64,000 nucleotides of DNA from Climacium dendroides (taxonomy: Eukaryota > Streptophyta > Bryopsida > Hypnales > Climaciaceae): the NCBI GenBank assembly GCA_950106755.1, contig OX467089.1:25897345-25961344 (forward strand), given 5' to 3'. Shown here one piece after another: positions 1 through 12,510 of this stretch. Each line of letters opens with the position of its first letter. Position 1 is the stretch's first letter. The notes under the pieces were generated by a model. That model was not told the DNA's origin and made no database searches. It worked only from the letters and a program-made list of their open reading frames with translations. The position numbers and the translations under genes are program-made.

Positions 1-1289
1 CTCAAATGCTCTAAGTAGTCCACATTTTTGCCATCCCTTGATAATCATGTCAATTTGCAATCCAATTGTTTTCCAAGCTTCAAACAACCAAATGCACAAT
101 TTTTCTCACAATGTTTCAATGCTCAAATCAAGTTCAATTTGTCCAGTTACACTTTCTATTTGTTCTTTAATACAAGAAGTTGACCATCATTTGAAATGCA
201 TAGTGAAGCTACATTTTAGTGGCTTCTATAGAATCACATCAGCAAGTTGAAGCTTCAATGTGCAATTTGCTAGAATGAATAGAACGATGATGAAAGGATA
301 TTGTACCTTCATCCAGTCTAAAAATTGTTTAGGCTTGTGAATCAATAAGCCATATCATTTTTTGCTTCTCATGGAGCTGCAACTTCTCTTTGACATCTTC
401 AAAATATAGATGAAGAATCTCACAAACAAATTCTTGGCAAGTGTTGAAATTTGACCAATGATTTTCAATCATCGTAAATTGAAAACCAAAGCTTAAGCAA
501 AGTTTTGCCAAATGAGTCTTTGGCAGAGACCTCTTATTTTTACTTGTGAATATAATTTGCATTGGCAATAGAGTCCCATTTGCTACTGAAGAGATGCATG
601 TTGTGACTTGTTGTTTATTCTCCATGCCAATAACTCTAATGTCCGTAGATCTTCTTCTCTCCCAAGTCCTTTCTCTAGCCATTGGTACAAAATGAATACC
701 TACAAACATTGACAAAATTAATACGTGACATACAATAATAAATTAACCAAAAATACAAAAATTGCCAACACTTTAAAATAAATTAGGAAATAACATTGAC
801 CAGTTTGATCCATATTAACCACCAACGCTGATGGAATATCATAAGCTCTTACAAGGTAAGCTACTCTAAGAGCCATCATTCTTCCTTGATCCTCCCAATC
901 TAAAGGAAGTTTTCTACATGTTGTGGTTGCTTGCCTATAGTTCCATTGCAACTGATGCTTCATAAAATTTTGTGTCCATTCTATACTCATTTTAAATTTG
1001 CCAAAGAGCTCTGGTGCACGAGAAGACAATACTCCCTAAATTATAGGCTGTACAATCCCTACACTCAATGATTGTCCTGCATCCCTCATGGCAATAAACA
1101 TATCACATATCTCTTTCAATATGTCAGGTCTTGAAGAAAAAAAAGACTCATATTGAGATGAAGGTACAAAGCTACTATGTCTCTGAATGTATGGCAAATT
1201 TTTTGGCTTCACTGCTCCCTCCTTAGTGAACCAACCAGCCATGGTGCTTTGGCGAAGTCCATCAAATAATCCTATACTTGATCCAGGCT
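1..1289 (-). mobile_element. Degraded pogo/Tigger-type (DDE_1) transposase, cut by the window edge
   Basis: This is a minus-strand transposase relic of the pogo/Tigger DDE_1 family. Seen: an acceptor-like TATAG before 1289, then N-terminal coding to about 801, a GT...AG intron at 800-700, and coding that continues to the window edge. The first catalytic Asp lies in VVNMDQTG (codon 810-808). The second is in WLID (343-341), and the third in QLADVIL (240-238). The intron splits the Gly codon after DQT, and splicing restores the usual DQTG-x-HFVP junction. The copy is dead: there is an in-frame TAG at 1038-1036, a stop right after the second Asp block, and a stop two codons beyond the third Asp block. 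Weak homology continues to position 1 (KGWQKCGLLRAFE), so the C-terminus lies outside. I did not find the terminal inverted repeats. Confidence 0.85.
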
Positions 1290-1967
1290 TCCTATAAAAA
1301 GAATGCTATGTATTAGCAAAATCTCCTAGCATTCTCTCTTAACATTTTTGAAAACAGCAAGTCTCCATAGTCATACCTCCAACATCGATATACACAAATA
1401 ATTTTATCAAACTAAAGAAATTGATAATCAATATGAAGTATGTCATAGAAGAATTTCATGAAGTGTACATGCAACTTCTATGAAGATGAGGCTTCTCATG
1501 TTCACAAATGAGCAATTTTGCCCAAAGAATTTAAGAACCCAAAGTCATAGTACAGAAATTTCTTTTGCTCACAAAAAATCAATGCTAACAAAATGAAAAG
1601 CTTATCAAAATGCATTGCCATCTAAACCCTATTAATTTATGATAACCAAATGTGAGCTGATTTTGCTCAAAAAAATTCTCATCTGCTCATCAAATTTGTC
1701 ATGTGGTCATCATGTCCATCAAATTGCTCATCTGATCATCATGCTCATAAAATTGTTCATTTGGTCATCATGCCCATGAAATTCTTCATGTGGTCATCAT
1801 ATGTTTGATCTCCACATCCAATTGCTCATTACTAAAGAATATATAGGCTCATTAGCTTAATAGTATTCACAATTTTCCAACTATCCCAAAATTTTATTAT
1901 TTGAAACAAGTAAAAATAGACTTCATTGCAATGGTGTGGAACTATATTGGACCTCGTCATGTAATTG

Positions 1968-2012
<45 letters not shown>

Positions 2013-4590
2013 TTGATTGTATACATTTGACTTTTAAAACTTGGAGAATAAAACAAAGACCTTACAAATCCAGCTACAACTTGAGAATAAAACATGCTTG
2101 AAGAATGAACCTGTAAGTTATCTTCAGGTAGTACAATGCTCTTGAAATACTTTGATGTTGCTTGATAGTTGTTGCAATAAGTGACTACTTGTCTATAGTG
2201 AACCAATTTTCATATCATCCTCTTTTTTTGTCTGCAATGCCACTATAGACTTTGAAGGTATCGAAGTAGAGACAAGCATCACCTATGATAATTTACAAGG
2301 CCTCCTACGTTGTCTCTTAACGCTTACATTGTTGATGGAATCATTGGGCACTTGTTCACTTGTCTCACTCGTATCAGGTATTGTTTTTCAAGGCCTCCCA
2401 AGTCTCTTCTTCACAACTCTAGCTTCTTTAGGTGCTACTTGACTTTATGATAGTTGTTGAGAAATAATAGATGAAAGCTTCTTCAATTCAGCTTCTCGTT
2501 CTTCACAAGTGATTGGCCTTATAAACCTTGTTAGAAGAACCTACATACTAGCCATAGTGAAAAAATGCAATACCCACAAATCCTAAAATGAATTTGAAGT
2601 CTAACAAAATTATCAACTTCTTTCTATAGACTCTTCATTACCACTGCTCTCAGGAAAATCCTATCTTTACACTCTTTTTATTTTCTTGCAAAATAAAATG
2701 GGTAACAACTGCTTCTTGGATCTACATCTACGCCTCTTGGCTTTCTCTCTAAGAGCATCTCCAATTGACAAACTTCTAGCTACTTTCAAGTTACAACAAC
2801 AATAATTTTGCGCACAACCTACACATGTGCAAACTTCAAACCTCTCCATCAAAGAAAAAAGAAGTTGTCTATTGATGATATAAGAACCTACACTCGTCTT
2901 CTTTTTGCATCAAATTGAAACAACTAAGTTGTCGACAACCAAAGGCTCTAAGTGTTCAATGTGAGGTTCGATGAAGAGCGCCGAAGTTGTGAACAACGTA
3001 GAAGCCATGAACAATGCCAAAGTCGTCAATACTAAATACTACGTGCAAGTAGCTGTAACTATCAGTAAAGCCTTCTTAACTACACTAAAGCTCAAGTCCC
3101 AAGATAAAATTAGAAAACCCAGCTACCACACATGTCTACATGACCATAAAGCTAGAGGTTCCTACTTGTAAAATGAACGAAATATTCTTCTTGTTCCATA
3201 ACAAATTTCTAGAAATTCTAAAAGCTACTAACAAAGGGGATTTTTTGAAAAACAAATGATATTGAATTGGCTATGATGAACTTGACCTCAAGGTACGATA
3301 CTGTCTTCGGTGAGCACATTGACAACATTATGCAGAGTGGGAGTAGATGTGGTCTTACAATTTACCTCATTCAATTTTGACCACTTTGTTATAATAGAAT
3401 ATAATGAATTCAGGTATCGTAGTCACTCATCGATGTCCAAATTGATTTACATTATATACTGAACGTGTAGCTTTTGGTTATTTCTTTTTTGTATAGTAAT
3501 GTCAATTTTGTGAAATCAAGAGTTTAAGTGCGTCATTTTGTTATAGCAAAGATTGAATCCTCTTCATGTATTTTAGAACTTTTACAATTTTTTCTTCATT
3601 CAATTCATTGTGTACATGCCCAAGGTAGGATATATTTCCACCCTAGACTTATATCCCTTCTGGATGACTAAAATCACTTCAACTTCCCATCCTTAAATGT
3701 TTGGAATATACTATGCCATTTCATACTCCCACCATACCATCTGTAGTTGATCGAACTCATTGCAAATTGTATTGAAATGATGTCAAGAAGGTTTTTAGTA
3801 AAATTAGGTATTGCAAGCATCATCGTATTTCATCATCTTGGATATCATTACAGATTACATAAGATATTATAATCAATTTCATTGTGAAAGAATTTAGATG
3901 AAAGTTGAATGACGTATTGAAATTATCGTCAGCGAATGCTAGTTTATAAGAATTAGATTTGAAAAGAAAAAAATTATAAAAGAAAACATCAATTTGGTCC
4001 AGGAAGATAACTACCTACAGTATTCATATGAGATTGAGAATTGATTGTACCCGCACCAATTGAAATTATTTAGATTTGACATTGTATTCCTACAATGAAA
4101 TTTTGTTTCATTTCTATTGAAAAAAACAAAATTATGCCGTTTATAAGGAATATTGCCATTCTACTCGTAACAAATCGACAAACAGTGCCTTTGGACGATG
4201 AAAGTACACTTCAATTTTCTATCATTCAATTATGGTTATCATTTGCATGGACAATGTTGATGTAGTGTTTGGTGTCTATGTTGTGTTATATGCTTTCATT
4301 CCATGTACATACGTAGATATTGGATTGTGTAATTCTGATAGTGTATTCATCGGTTATGTGGTTATTATTTGAATGGACAATCTTCCTCTGATGTATCGTG
4401 GTATTGGAAGTGGTTATACGAGAGTGAAAATCAACTTATATTTGCATCCTGACGAATGGGAGCTCTGCAGTCAACAAGAGAGACGACAATGAATTCAAAT
4501 TATGTTATTCTGTTTGTTAATTGATGTGTACTCTATATCCAATTCTACATGGTTTATTTGGATTTCTATGGTTTTGACTAGTGTGACTAG
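1290..4590. other. AT-rich stretch, no gene; possible eroded 5' part of the pogo element
   Basis: No continuous coding is visible. Minus-strand fragments between about 2,100 and 2,860 are Lys/Arg-rich, including an AT-hook-like RLGRP near 2,400. They could be leftover 5' exons of the adjacent pogo element, but I could not tie them to it. The rest holds only short frames. Confidence 0.4.
1965..2014. repeat. TA dinucleotide microsatellite plus T tract
   Basis: A run of TA dinucleotides passes directly into a run of about 18-20 T. The short frames found on both strands here are artefacts of this low-complexity sequence. Confidence 0.9.
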
Positions 4591-4594
4591 TAGA

Positions 4595-5905
4595 ATTGCA
4601 GGAGGTGGGGGTACACCTATGTATAAGCCAAATTTGACGAATGATCAATGTTGTGCTATATGGGAGATTCTGCTTACAAAGCATCGCCCTAATGATCAAA
4701 ACAAACTTCTTCCAAGTGTAATATGTAAAGTTCGTTTGTAGTTCAATGTTACTCCAACAGCCATCTGAAACATCTTCAAGCAAGGGGGCAAGAATCTCTA
4801 GCAGTTGGAAATCTAATGGCAGATGTATCAAGGCGCAAGAGTGGTCAGGTTGGAAGAAAGAAAAGGTTGTTGGATTTAGAAACCATGAAGGCCATCTCAT
4901 TCATATATATAAAGGCAAAACATTAGGTCACTAGCTACTCATTTGCAATTTTGGATATGAGTAGAAGCAAAGTACACTACCTTGTCAGAGAGACAAGGAG
5001 GACAAGTTCATCAAACCGCATCCCAGTGCCATAAAGCCGTACTTAACAGATGATAACAAGATTGGCCGCGTTCAATATTGCATGTCACATTTGAATGACG
5101 AAGGGCAGTTTGAATTTATGATGAATGAAATCCATTTGGACGAGAAGTGGTTCAGTCTCAGTAAGAACATTAAGTGGTTTTATCTAAAGAAAAATTTCAT
5201 TACACCATTAAGAGCAAGAGGTATATGATGAAGGTGATGTTTGTGGCAACAATTGCTTGGTAACGACATGATACCCATTGTAATTGTCTTTTTGATGGAA
5301 GATCGATATATGGCCATTTGATGGTAAGATCAATATATGACCATTCGTCTTCCAAGAAGCGGCACAACATAATAGTAGAAATCGCCCAAGAGGCACCATG
5401 GGGAGGAAGTGTGTGTAGTCGGTTGATAAGTCACAAATCAAAAAATATTACAAGAGAAGGTGTTGCCGACCATTCGGGAGAAATAGCCTCTAAACTAGGC
5501 ATGCAAGACCAACAACTCTATATACATGCAATTTGACAATGCAAGGCTACACCCCCCAAAAGGCAGCTTGATCGATAATTTGCAAAAAGACGGTTTAGAC
5601 ATTTCATTCAAATTTCAACTTGCAAATAGCTTGGACATATGAATGTCTTGGACTTAGGTTTCTTCAATAGTATCCAATCTCTACATATCAAAGCAAGTAG
5701 AAGATAATAGATGATCTAATCGTTGCAATAATCAAGGCGTTTGAGGACCTTGAGGTGGAAAAGTTGAACAACTTTCTCATCTTGTAGCAATGCATGGTTG
5801 AGACAATCATAAACAATGGAAGCAACAAGTACAAGGTGCCTCATATAGGCTAGGCCAATCTTGCTAGGAGAGGAATGCTACCTAATCACTTAATTTACTT
5901 CCACA
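4595..5905 (+). mobile_element. Decayed mariner-like element (plant MLE) transposase
   Basis: A plus-strand Tc1/mariner transposase relic of the plant MLE type. Seen in order: an N-terminal helix-turn-helix-like start (KPNLTNDQ, about 4,627); a first catalytic Asp in IHLDEKWF (codon 5139-5141); FDGKINIWPF and NRPRGT blocks (about 5,310-5,410); a second Asp in QFDNARLH (5535-5537); NVLDLGFFNSIQSL after a shifted third-Asp site near 5,634; and a C-terminal block DDLIVAIIKAFEDLEVEKL (from about 5,713) followed by NNGSNKYKVPHIG. Many stops and frameshifts separate these blocks, so it is a pseudogene. I found no clear terminal repeats or TA target sites. The order and wording of the motifs make the family assignment firm. 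Confidence 0.85.
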
Positions 5906-6076
5906 AGATCATTCAAAGCAACCAAAGCTTAATGTATGGTCAAAATCAATAAATGGAGGTTTTCATGGGATAGGAACAATCTCTGATTTGGAGGTTTTTA
6001 GTAAGACAAAGGGAATATAAGACAATCTGAAAATGATTTGAAAACAATTAAGAAATGATTACTAAATCATAAAAAG

Positions 6077-6200
6077 CTCATAGTGTGTTCTCATTGTTGA
6101 AATTCCTAATGAGTTTTACTTTCCCAGGTGTGTCGGACATTGAAATCACTAGGAAAAGTGGGACTCATTGGGAATTTTGACACCAAGAACACAATATGAG
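6077..6200. mobile_element. Small inverted-repeat (MITE-like) element
   Basis: The outer roughly 37 bases on each side are imperfect inverted repeats (CTCATAGTGTGTTCTC at the left against GAACACAATATGAG at the right) around a loop of about 50 bases. It has no coding capacity. I see no clear target-site duplication, so its superfamily is open. Confidence 0.6.
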
Positions 6201-6219
6201 ACCGATGTGAACAACTAAA

Positions 6220-6622
6220 AAAACAACTACTATTATTTTACCATTGTAATTGTTTCCTAGTCATTTTCTAATCATTTTTTGCAACTACAAATTGACACAA
6301 TGGATATCATAGAGTGTGGACTACTCCACATCGACAATTGTGATCAATATTAAATACAAAATAACTCACATTCATTCTAAATTTGAACTCTATTACAATT
6401 CTCATAATCCTACACTTCATTCTATGACTACTTTGTGATTAAAACAATATATTCATTTTATTCTACAACTATTTTGCAACTAAAACATTGTATTAATGAT
6501 ATAAAATAATGATGTAATAATTTGGTGCAAATAGAGAGGGCTATAGTCACATGATAGTTGTATAAGACACTTAGTCGCATTTTAGCCCATTGTGGTAAAC
6601 ATGTTTTTCTTTCAGTGATAGA
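6220..6622. mobile_element. Degenerate relative of the 15.8-18.9 kb CACTA element
   Basis: Two blocks match the large CACTA element. About 6,235-6,300 resembles the inner end of its long arm (TTGTTTCCTAGTCATTTT...). About 6,475-6,622 resembles its right terminal 132-bp block, with GGTGCAAATAGAGAGG followed by an eroded terminus TTTTTCTTTCAGTG where the intact copy has TTTTTCTTCTAGTG. The order long-arm end then terminal block is the same as in the intact element. It is older and internally shortened. Confidence 0.65.
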
Positions 6623-9600
6623 CATATTATTTTCAATGATTTACAAATTATAAATATTTTATTTTATTTAAAAATATATATATTTCAAAAGTCACAATAC
6701 TCATTGAAATAGGTTGTTTTGAGCCAAAAATGGTAAGTGTTTCTTGCAACAAATCAAGAATACCTTTGTTGATTTGTAAATATTTGTTTTAATAAAATTC
6801 AAAATATTCTAAAATTTGGATTAATTTTCAAATATTGAGTCATGTCATTCAAATAATCAAATTCCACTTTTTAATGGTACTATTGTACTTTCAATTTTAA
6901 TGTGAGATTTTATAGTTATGATGATTAAACTCAAACCACCTATGTAAAAACTCAATTGTTTAAAAAATCCTACAACTTCACCTATTGTAATCATTTGCTT
7001 TGCTAATCCAATTGACTAAATTGCATAGATTTTGAAATCAAGTTTGAGTTTCATTTTCATTTGGAATAAAGTTTAAGTGATTGTTTGGAGTACTAAATTT
7101 GTCTACAAATATTAAAATATTATCACTTTTTCATGCAATAATTTGTGATATTACTTAGTTTGCTAGAATATAAATTGAACATGAATCACATATGTTTGTT
7201 CTTTAAGTCTAGCAAGAAAACAAAAGATGTATTATTAAAAAATGTGATATTAAAGAAGTTATAGTGGGTTGGTGACTCCAAGAAAGACTGTTGATTTTAT
7301 TGTATATTACTCTATTGCTTGTAATTTTCTTAGAATAGTAAATTTTTTAAATTTAAAAAGGTCAATATGTAGAATATCAAAATAATTGTATCCTAAAATG
7401 ATCATGGATAACATAATTTTCTAAAAACGAGAGCTAAAAATGTATAAAATCTCAAAATAATAGGATTTTAAAGTTTTTAATTTGTAAAATGAACAAGAAA
7501 AAATTTAGGAAAAAATATTAGCCATTTGTAACAACTCAAATATTCTATGGATATAGCCATTCACCAAAAGAAGCGTAAAATAATATTTTTCATGTTTTTA
7601 AATGCATGCAAAAACTAGAAGAATTTCATTTTTAGGACTTCTATTACAACACTGAATTAACTATTTTGAAGAATTTTTTATACAATAGTTGCTAGTCTAC
7701 TAGAAGACTATCTTCTCCAAATTTCAACTACTAATAAATATTCCATAATACTTAAAAGTCCAAACTTCTAAGCTACAAGTGTAAAATATTTTTAGAATCA
7801 ATAGTTTTTATATTTCTACTATATTAATTTTAGAAATAATTAAACTTTTATATAAGATTCAAACAACTATATCCGCCTTAACTATGAATTTCAACTTTAT
7901 TGGATCACTATTCTTAAAATTGTGTTTGCAAAATACTCAACACATAAAGTATGATGAAAAATAGTGTAGGTCTTTCTTATAATCAATCAAGTGTAATTCA
8001 AAATTAATTGAGCTAATTCACTACAAGAAATTGAACAAAACTACAACTGTAAAAGAAGAATGACTAGTTGTTTGGAATGACTAAAGAATGACTATTGTTC
8101 CCTAATTGCACTAACAAAGCTTGCTCCACGACATTTGTCTCAATTATGACTGAAGTTAGTGAATAATTACGTCAATAGTAGGTGTTGAAGAGGAAGAAGG
8201 CTTGGCAAATGGAATCATTCAATCCCACAAAGCAAAAAAATTCCTACAATAAAATTGGCATATTAATGTGAATAGGTGATTTTAGTTTTTAAGTATGATT
8301 TTGCAAGTCTTCTATATTTTTTGTTTATTAACTTAGATCTTAAGGATTTATTTTAATTGCCCAATCATCCAATGTCAAAATTTGAGCTTTTTTTTTTGTC
8401 TATTCAGAATACTTTATGATGCACTTTTAATGATAATAATTCCAAGTTTGAAATATAATCTATTGATTAGCTAAAAATACATTTGAACAACCAATATGCC
8501 ATTGAAGATGCCCTCAATAGCCATCATCCTATTCAACCCCAAAGTTGGAGTTTTTTTGTTATTAAGTAGATCTTGCAAGATATCACTTCTTTTTCTACAT
8601 TCATTGGTGATTTGTTCATTGACTATGATATCCATTAATGTTGTGATTCTTTGAATGACAAGATTTAGTCTATTGAATGTTTTAAAATTTAAATTATAGA
8701 TATTCAAATTATAAATATAAAAAATATTTGTTTAGTCCATTTTCACTTTCCATGTTGTCTTCTTTCTTTTATCTCCTAGATGTGCATTTAACATGCAATT
8801 GAGTATATATTATCTTTTAAGAGAATCTATTCAAACTTATATATTTAAAAAGTTTGTGTATAATCTAAGTATAAAATAAAAATATAGAGGGTGCAAGTTA
8901 TAAGTGAATTAATCTAGTTTTTAAAATTATTTTGGAAACAAAGTGAAATATATTTCACTTGACTTGTTGCAACTTTACAAATTGAAATGTACATTAATTT
9001 TAGATTTATATTGTTATTAGTACCTTTTCAACAATTCTATCTAAATTTGGGTCTTAAAAAAAAAGATTAAATCAAATAGAGTATGAAAATCAAAACTTTA
9101 ATCAAATAAATCAAATAAATCAAATATAGGTTTGAATATCAATTAATTACACAAAAATCATATATGTATAAAAATTTATGTATGTACATTTTTGTGTACT
9201 TAATTTTTCTAATTTTTTAAAATTAAACAATCTATACCAAAAAGATTTATCTAAAAATTTAGTATTATTTAGAATGAATGGTTCTTTGATTTTCTCAAAT
9301 TAAAAAAAATCATCTAAACTTACAGAAGTCAAAAGTATAAAATTAATTTATATTGATTTTAAATAGTTTTTAAACAAATTAATTTTTAATATATCATATT
9401 AGATAAATGTAAAAGATAGAAATATTATAAAATTTTATCCTATAAAATTCATTTAAACCTCATTTAAATTTATACTATATGTTTATATTTATTTTGTGAA
9501 GAAAAAATGCTACTATAACTATTTAAAAGATTCTCATTGAATTTTTTTAGTTATAAAATAGTTCAAAAAAGATTACCTTGAGCATTATAAATCTATGGAA

Positions 9601-9661
9601 CATGTGTTTAAGATGATGAAACATCAATCAATTATAAAATAACTATAATCTTTTGATGTTT
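6623..9661. other. AT-rich DNA, no gene recognised
   Basis: Only short frames are present. About 7,390-7,700 is similar to about 14,890-15,200: both have stretches like GCCATTCACCAAAAGAAG and ATAATATTTTTCATG-type sequence in the same order, so this is a dispersed repeat. At 8,019 a CACTACAAGAAATTG resembles a CACTA terminus, but I found no partner end. Confidence 0.5.
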
Positions 9662-10579
9662 TCACCTTGAACGAAATCCATATTTTCCATCTTTTTGAGA
9701 AGCTTGCAATTGATTTTCTAAAGAATTTATTCTTTCATGAAACCATTCATTACATTCCCTTGTTTTTTGAAGTTCACATTCCAAGGTTGCTACAGTATTA
9801 TTATATTCTGAAATTTTTAAGTTTTTTTGTTCTAGGTGATTAATTTTGGCATTTAACTTATGTATTGGATTACGCTTAATTTCAAGGAGGGTAACATAAT
9901 CTGCAAGCCTTTTCTTTTCACTCTGTTCAGCTTTAAGTTCAAGAGATTGTTTTTGTAATCTTTTGTAGTCTCCTAATTGATTTTCTAAATGTTTTATTTT
10001 TATTTGAAAATGATTGCAATCAATGCAATTGCTATCATGACTATTCAAATTTTTTTCTAGTGTTTTGAAATTTTGAGGTTTAAAATGTTCCGTCATCAAT
10101 CCTCTTAAATTATATTTTGCAAGAGGATCATCTTCCATAAAATTGTATGTCAAATATTTTAATGGCATCTTTGGAGGTGGTGGAGATATCAACAACATAT
10201 TTGTTTGACCATCTTCAAACTTCATATTTTTGGCGCGCTTGAGAAAATTTTCTTGTTGTTTTTTGTAGTATGTTTCTCTAAATGAAGATGTCATTTCTCC
10301 ACTTTCATTCTTATACCATTCATTAATGACTTCACTAGTACTTTTATTAAATATGGGTGCAAGAAGGCTTCTTGATTTATGAGTTATTTTTACTGGGTGG
10401 TCTTTGTGAAAACAAATATGTTTTTTATTATCAAATAGAAATTGTTCTCCATCATTAAATTCACTACCTTCTTCAAGGTTATCTTGACCATTTTGTATTT
10501 TTTCTTCATTGAGCTTTGGTATTGCAATATTTTCATTTACTGATTTCATGGAGTTGGGATTATTGTCAATGTTTGACAT
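9662..10579 (-). CDS. Unrecognised 305-aa coiled-coil protein (orphan ORF)
   Basis: One uninterrupted ATG-to-stop frame of 305 codons lies in a region where every other frame is short. I do not recognise the family. Seen: an acidic Asn/Lys-rich N-terminus (about 1-60), a central part with LLISPPPPKMPLKYLTYNF and an adjacent NFMEDDPLAKYNLRGL, a CIDC pair near residue 190, then a heptad-like coiled coil from about 190 to 297 rich in Leu, Lys, Glu and Gln. No signal peptide or membrane segment is visible. The base just upstream of the ATG context is preceded by TACTAG/GATATAG, so the frame could also be the last exon of a spliced gene whose first exons are not recognisable. It could be a lineage-specific gene, a transposon accessory protein or a chance survivor. 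Length in AT-rich DNA argues for real coding. Confidence 0.45.
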   Translation of the reverse strand: MSNIDNNPNSMKSVNENIAIPKLNEEKIQNGQDNLEEGSEFNDGEQFLFDNKKHICFHKDHPVKITHKSRSLLAPIFNKSTSEVINEWYKNESGEMTSSFRETYYKKQQENFLKRAKNMKFEDGQTNMLLISPPPPKMPLKYLTYNFMEDDPLAKYNLRGLMTEHFKPQNFKTLEKNLNSHDSNCIDCNHFQIKIKHLENQLGDYKRLQKQSLELKAEQSEKKRLADYVTLLEIKRNPIHKLNAKINHLEQKNLKISEYNNTVATLECELQKTRECNEWFHERINSLENQLQASQKDGKYGFRSR

Positions 10580-12510
10580 TCTTTCTATATCCTAGTAATT
10601 TGAAATTTTGTCTTTATATGAATTTTTTATTTTTTATTTTTTAAAATTATATATTCTTTTGTATTTAAATTATTAATTTTACCGTACCTATGAAAATAAG
10701 AGTTGCTATTGAAACTACTTAGATTTGAAAAACTATATCCAATTTTTGATGGTTGCACCCTCATTTACTATAATTATAAATACTTTGAAGCTATATATTG
10801 TACCATAATTGATACATAAAAATTAAAATTTAAGAATTATAAATTTACTATAATAATTGGATATACAGAGTTAAAATTAAAAATTTATATTCTAATTTTC
10901 TATAAATTAGAATTAATTAAATTGATAATCTAAAAAAATAATTTTTTACTTATCTATTTTGAATTTAATAAAGTATGGAGTAGTATTTTTTGAATGAACA
11001 TAAAGAAGCTACTTATTTCAATTTCATAGATTGATTGATTTGAAAAGGGCTTTTAGGTTATTAAAAAAACCATATATATATCAAATTATTTTGAAATGCA
11101 TAAATAAAGATTTAAAACATAAGAACATATATAACTTCACATTTTAAACTTTTATTATAGCATGTATGAACAAACACTATAATTACTTAAAGACAATGCA
11201 AATTTAACCCTTGAATGTCCAAGGCCTTTTTTGAGATTCTTAGGATTTGCTTTTAATTGAACAAAAAGACAACATTTTGATAAGTTTTATCAATTTTTTG
11301 GAATTGTAACCATATAAATTAAAACTAGGCATGTTAGAGATTACATAGAAAAAGAAAACACAACACTATCACTTATGGATTGAAAGATTATAATGTTTGA
11401 TCACGAAGGTGTTAAAATTGTGTAAGTAACTTGATGTCTTGAAATCTACTCTACATTGTTTCTAATTTAAGTTCTAATGTGATTTTTTTTGCAAGATCTA
11501 GTGTATTGAGACTCATTTCCAAGAGTGTTTAATACTAAAAAATTAAGATTTGCAATGAACACCCTGTATAAAATCTTGGATAGAAAAATCATTCATTTTC
11601 AAAATCAGTATTTTGATGCTAAATCTAAACTTCAAACAAAATTCAAAAATATAAATTACTATAATAGTAACTTGATAAGGTTTAATTTAACTTCAAAATT
11701 TTGTCAAACACTTCATTTTGATGCCTCTAACATTTAGAGGTTAATATTAGAATTGATAACCTCATGAGCTATAAATAAAATTATGAAATTCAAAATCTAA
11801 TGGTAATTTTCTTTGATTTGGTAAATAACTACATTTGAAATATAAATATTTAAATAATGCAATACTAGGTGGAATATAAATATGTCAAAATTTTCAAAAT
11901 TTTCATTTTATATTATTATAAAATGAATTGATACTTGATGATAATAAGAATTTTTAGTTATTTTTAGCTTATAAATATTTATAAATATTTTTGTCATTAT
12001 AAGAATTGATTTCAAAAATATCCTATGAAATTCTTTTGATTTCAATGTTACAAGAATTTCTTTTGAACATCAAAATGAAAATTTTCTATCAGGATTTTAC
12101 TATTGTTAATGCTACCAATCGTTTAAAATTATACATACATACATACATATGTGTATATATGTGTATATGTATCTATACCTATTGATTGATTGATCAATCT
12201 AATATTTGAAACATTTAAAAGAATTTATAGTTTCATGAAATTAATGTATTCTTTATGGTTCATTATTTAGGAAAATATTCTTTTATAAATAGCAATTGTA
12301 TTCATGCACATTAAAGAATAAGGTTATATAATGTTGCAAATGAAACAACTATGTTCATTAAACAACAATGTGTAAAGTATGTTGAATCCTTCAATCTTTT
12401 GGAATCATTTGAGGTATCATAATTTTTTTATTTTTATAGAATCCTTACTAATATTGTAGCAAGACCAATAGAAGTTGGTTTAAGTCTATATTTAAGTATT
12501 TTAATATATA
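10580..12510. other. AT-rich DNA, no gene recognised
   Basis: There are no convincing frames. A short CATA/TGTA microsatellite lies at about 12,132-12,172. I see no transposon ends. Confidence 0.5.

Noticed and set aside
4517..4900. 127-aa minus-strand frame
   Set aside because: Antisense to the N-terminal part of the mariner-like relic, whose plus-strand motifs are recognisable.
8019..8270. CACTACAAGAAATTG as a further CACTA element
   Set aside because: No matching inverse terminus or 3-bp duplication found nearby. At most a lone, truncated end.
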